Assembly: GCA_024707145.1 (NCBI GenBank)
Contig: JANQAI010000008.1
Location: 558,001 to 622,000, forward strand
Direction of reading: 5' to 3'
From: Magnetospirillum sp.
Lineage (GTDB): Bacteria; Pseudomonadota; Alphaproteobacteria; Rhodospirillales; Magnetospirillaceae
DNA: 64,000 nt
A program made the position numbers and the translations under genes. The notes beneath the pieces were generated by a model. It was not told where the DNA came from and searched no databases. It worked only from the letters and a program-made list of their open reading frames with translations. This document shows positions 63,765 through 64,000 of the stretch, in pieces; the stretch's first letter is position 1, and every line of letters begins with the position of its first letter.

Positions 63765-64000
63765 TTACTGCTTGAGCGCGGTGACCTGGATCTCGACCTT
63801 CATGGCCGCATCGACCAGGCCGCAGACGATGGTGGTGTTGGCCGGCTTGGCCTTCTTGAAGTACTTGCCCAGCACCGGAGCGATGGTGCCGAAATAGGAC
63901 GCGTCGGTGACGTACATCATCACGCGGACCACGTCGTCCATGCTGGCGCCGGCCTGTTCCAGGGCTCCCTTGATGGTCAGCAGCGCCTGCTCGGCCTGCT
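63765..64000 (-). CDS. RidA-family protein (5' part beyond the window)
   Basis: The last 78 codons of a Rid/YjgF protein. ALLTIKGALEQAGASMDDVV, RVMMYVTDASYFGTIAPVLG and the ending VDAAMKVEIQVTALKQ follow the family pattern, with the C-terminal beta strand complete. The Arg that binds the substrate carboxylate lies about where IVCGLVDAAMK stands, but the usual R is not seen at that place (TTIVCGL instead of R-x-x-V), so deaminase activity is uncertain. The start is cut off by the window edge. Confidence 0.8.
   Translation of the reverse strand, partial: QAEQALLTIKGALEQAGASMDDVVRVMMYVTDASYFGTIAPVLGKYFKKAKPANTTIVCGLVDAAMKVEIQVTALKQ

Overview
The window is GC-rich DNA from an alphaproteobacterium, most likely a Rhodospirillales member close to Magnetospirillum. 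Three things point there: the FlaF/FlbT/FliX flagellar regulator set, a MipZ-type division ATPase, and a Maf plus pseudaminic-acid flagellin glycosylation locus like the one known in magnetospirilla. No magnetosome gene is present, so the genus is inference. I saw no rRNA, tRNA, CRISPR array or insertion sequence.

Region 1 (1-11 kb) is a signalling cluster: three NarL/FixJ-type regulators (one cut by the window edge, one with a receiver lacking its phosphoacceptor) and two hybrid histidine kinases. Between them lie a HAD hydrolase, a methyltransferase, a cobalamin-pathway decarboxylase and a CaiB-type CoA transferase. Region 2 (11-19 kb) holds an endonuclease/exonuclease/phosphatase protein, a phospholipase D-VTT fusion, a Sel1/peptidoglycan-binding protein, a DUF2189 membrane protein, a small Cys-rich protein and a serralysin-like RTX metalloprotease.

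Region 3 (18.7-41 kb) is a flagellin and flagellin-glycan island. It has a plus-strand run of overlapping genes: CgeB-like protein, two DegT aminotransferases, GNAT, methyltransferase, SpsF-type cytidylyltransferase, PseG, WbqC and PseI. A minus-strand run carries PseB, PseC and a TPR glycosyltransferase. Two further TPR glycosyltransferases, two FlaF copies, one unknown 312-residue protein, the Maf transferase and two flagellins about 92% identical complete it. Together they can make CMP-pseudaminic acid or a close relative and attach it to flagellin. Base composition falls visibly between about 32 and 38 kb.

Region 4 (41-51 kb) contains a degenerate acyl-CoA synthetase, a GH114-like secreted protein and an FAD oxidoreductase in one operon, then a molybdopterin oxidoreductase, MipZ, an AsmA protein and a soluble chemoreceptor-like protein. 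Region 5 (51-54 kb) pairs a compact Hanks-type kinase with a convergent FHA-serine protease, followed by DksA. Region 6 (54-62 kb) is flagellar: fliX diverges from flgI-flgJ-flgN-flgK-flgL across a good sigma-54 promoter, and flbT is convergent at the end. An HCCA-isomerase-like protein, a short-chain dehydrogenase and a truncated RidA close the window.

A striking property is that about sixteen otherwise intact genes carry a single-base frameshift, mostly in G/C homopolymers and three times at the same GAGC(C)TG context. Core genes such as dksA, flgI and flgL are hit, so I treat most as sequence errors. I annotate the reconstructed genes as CDS and state where each shift lies.
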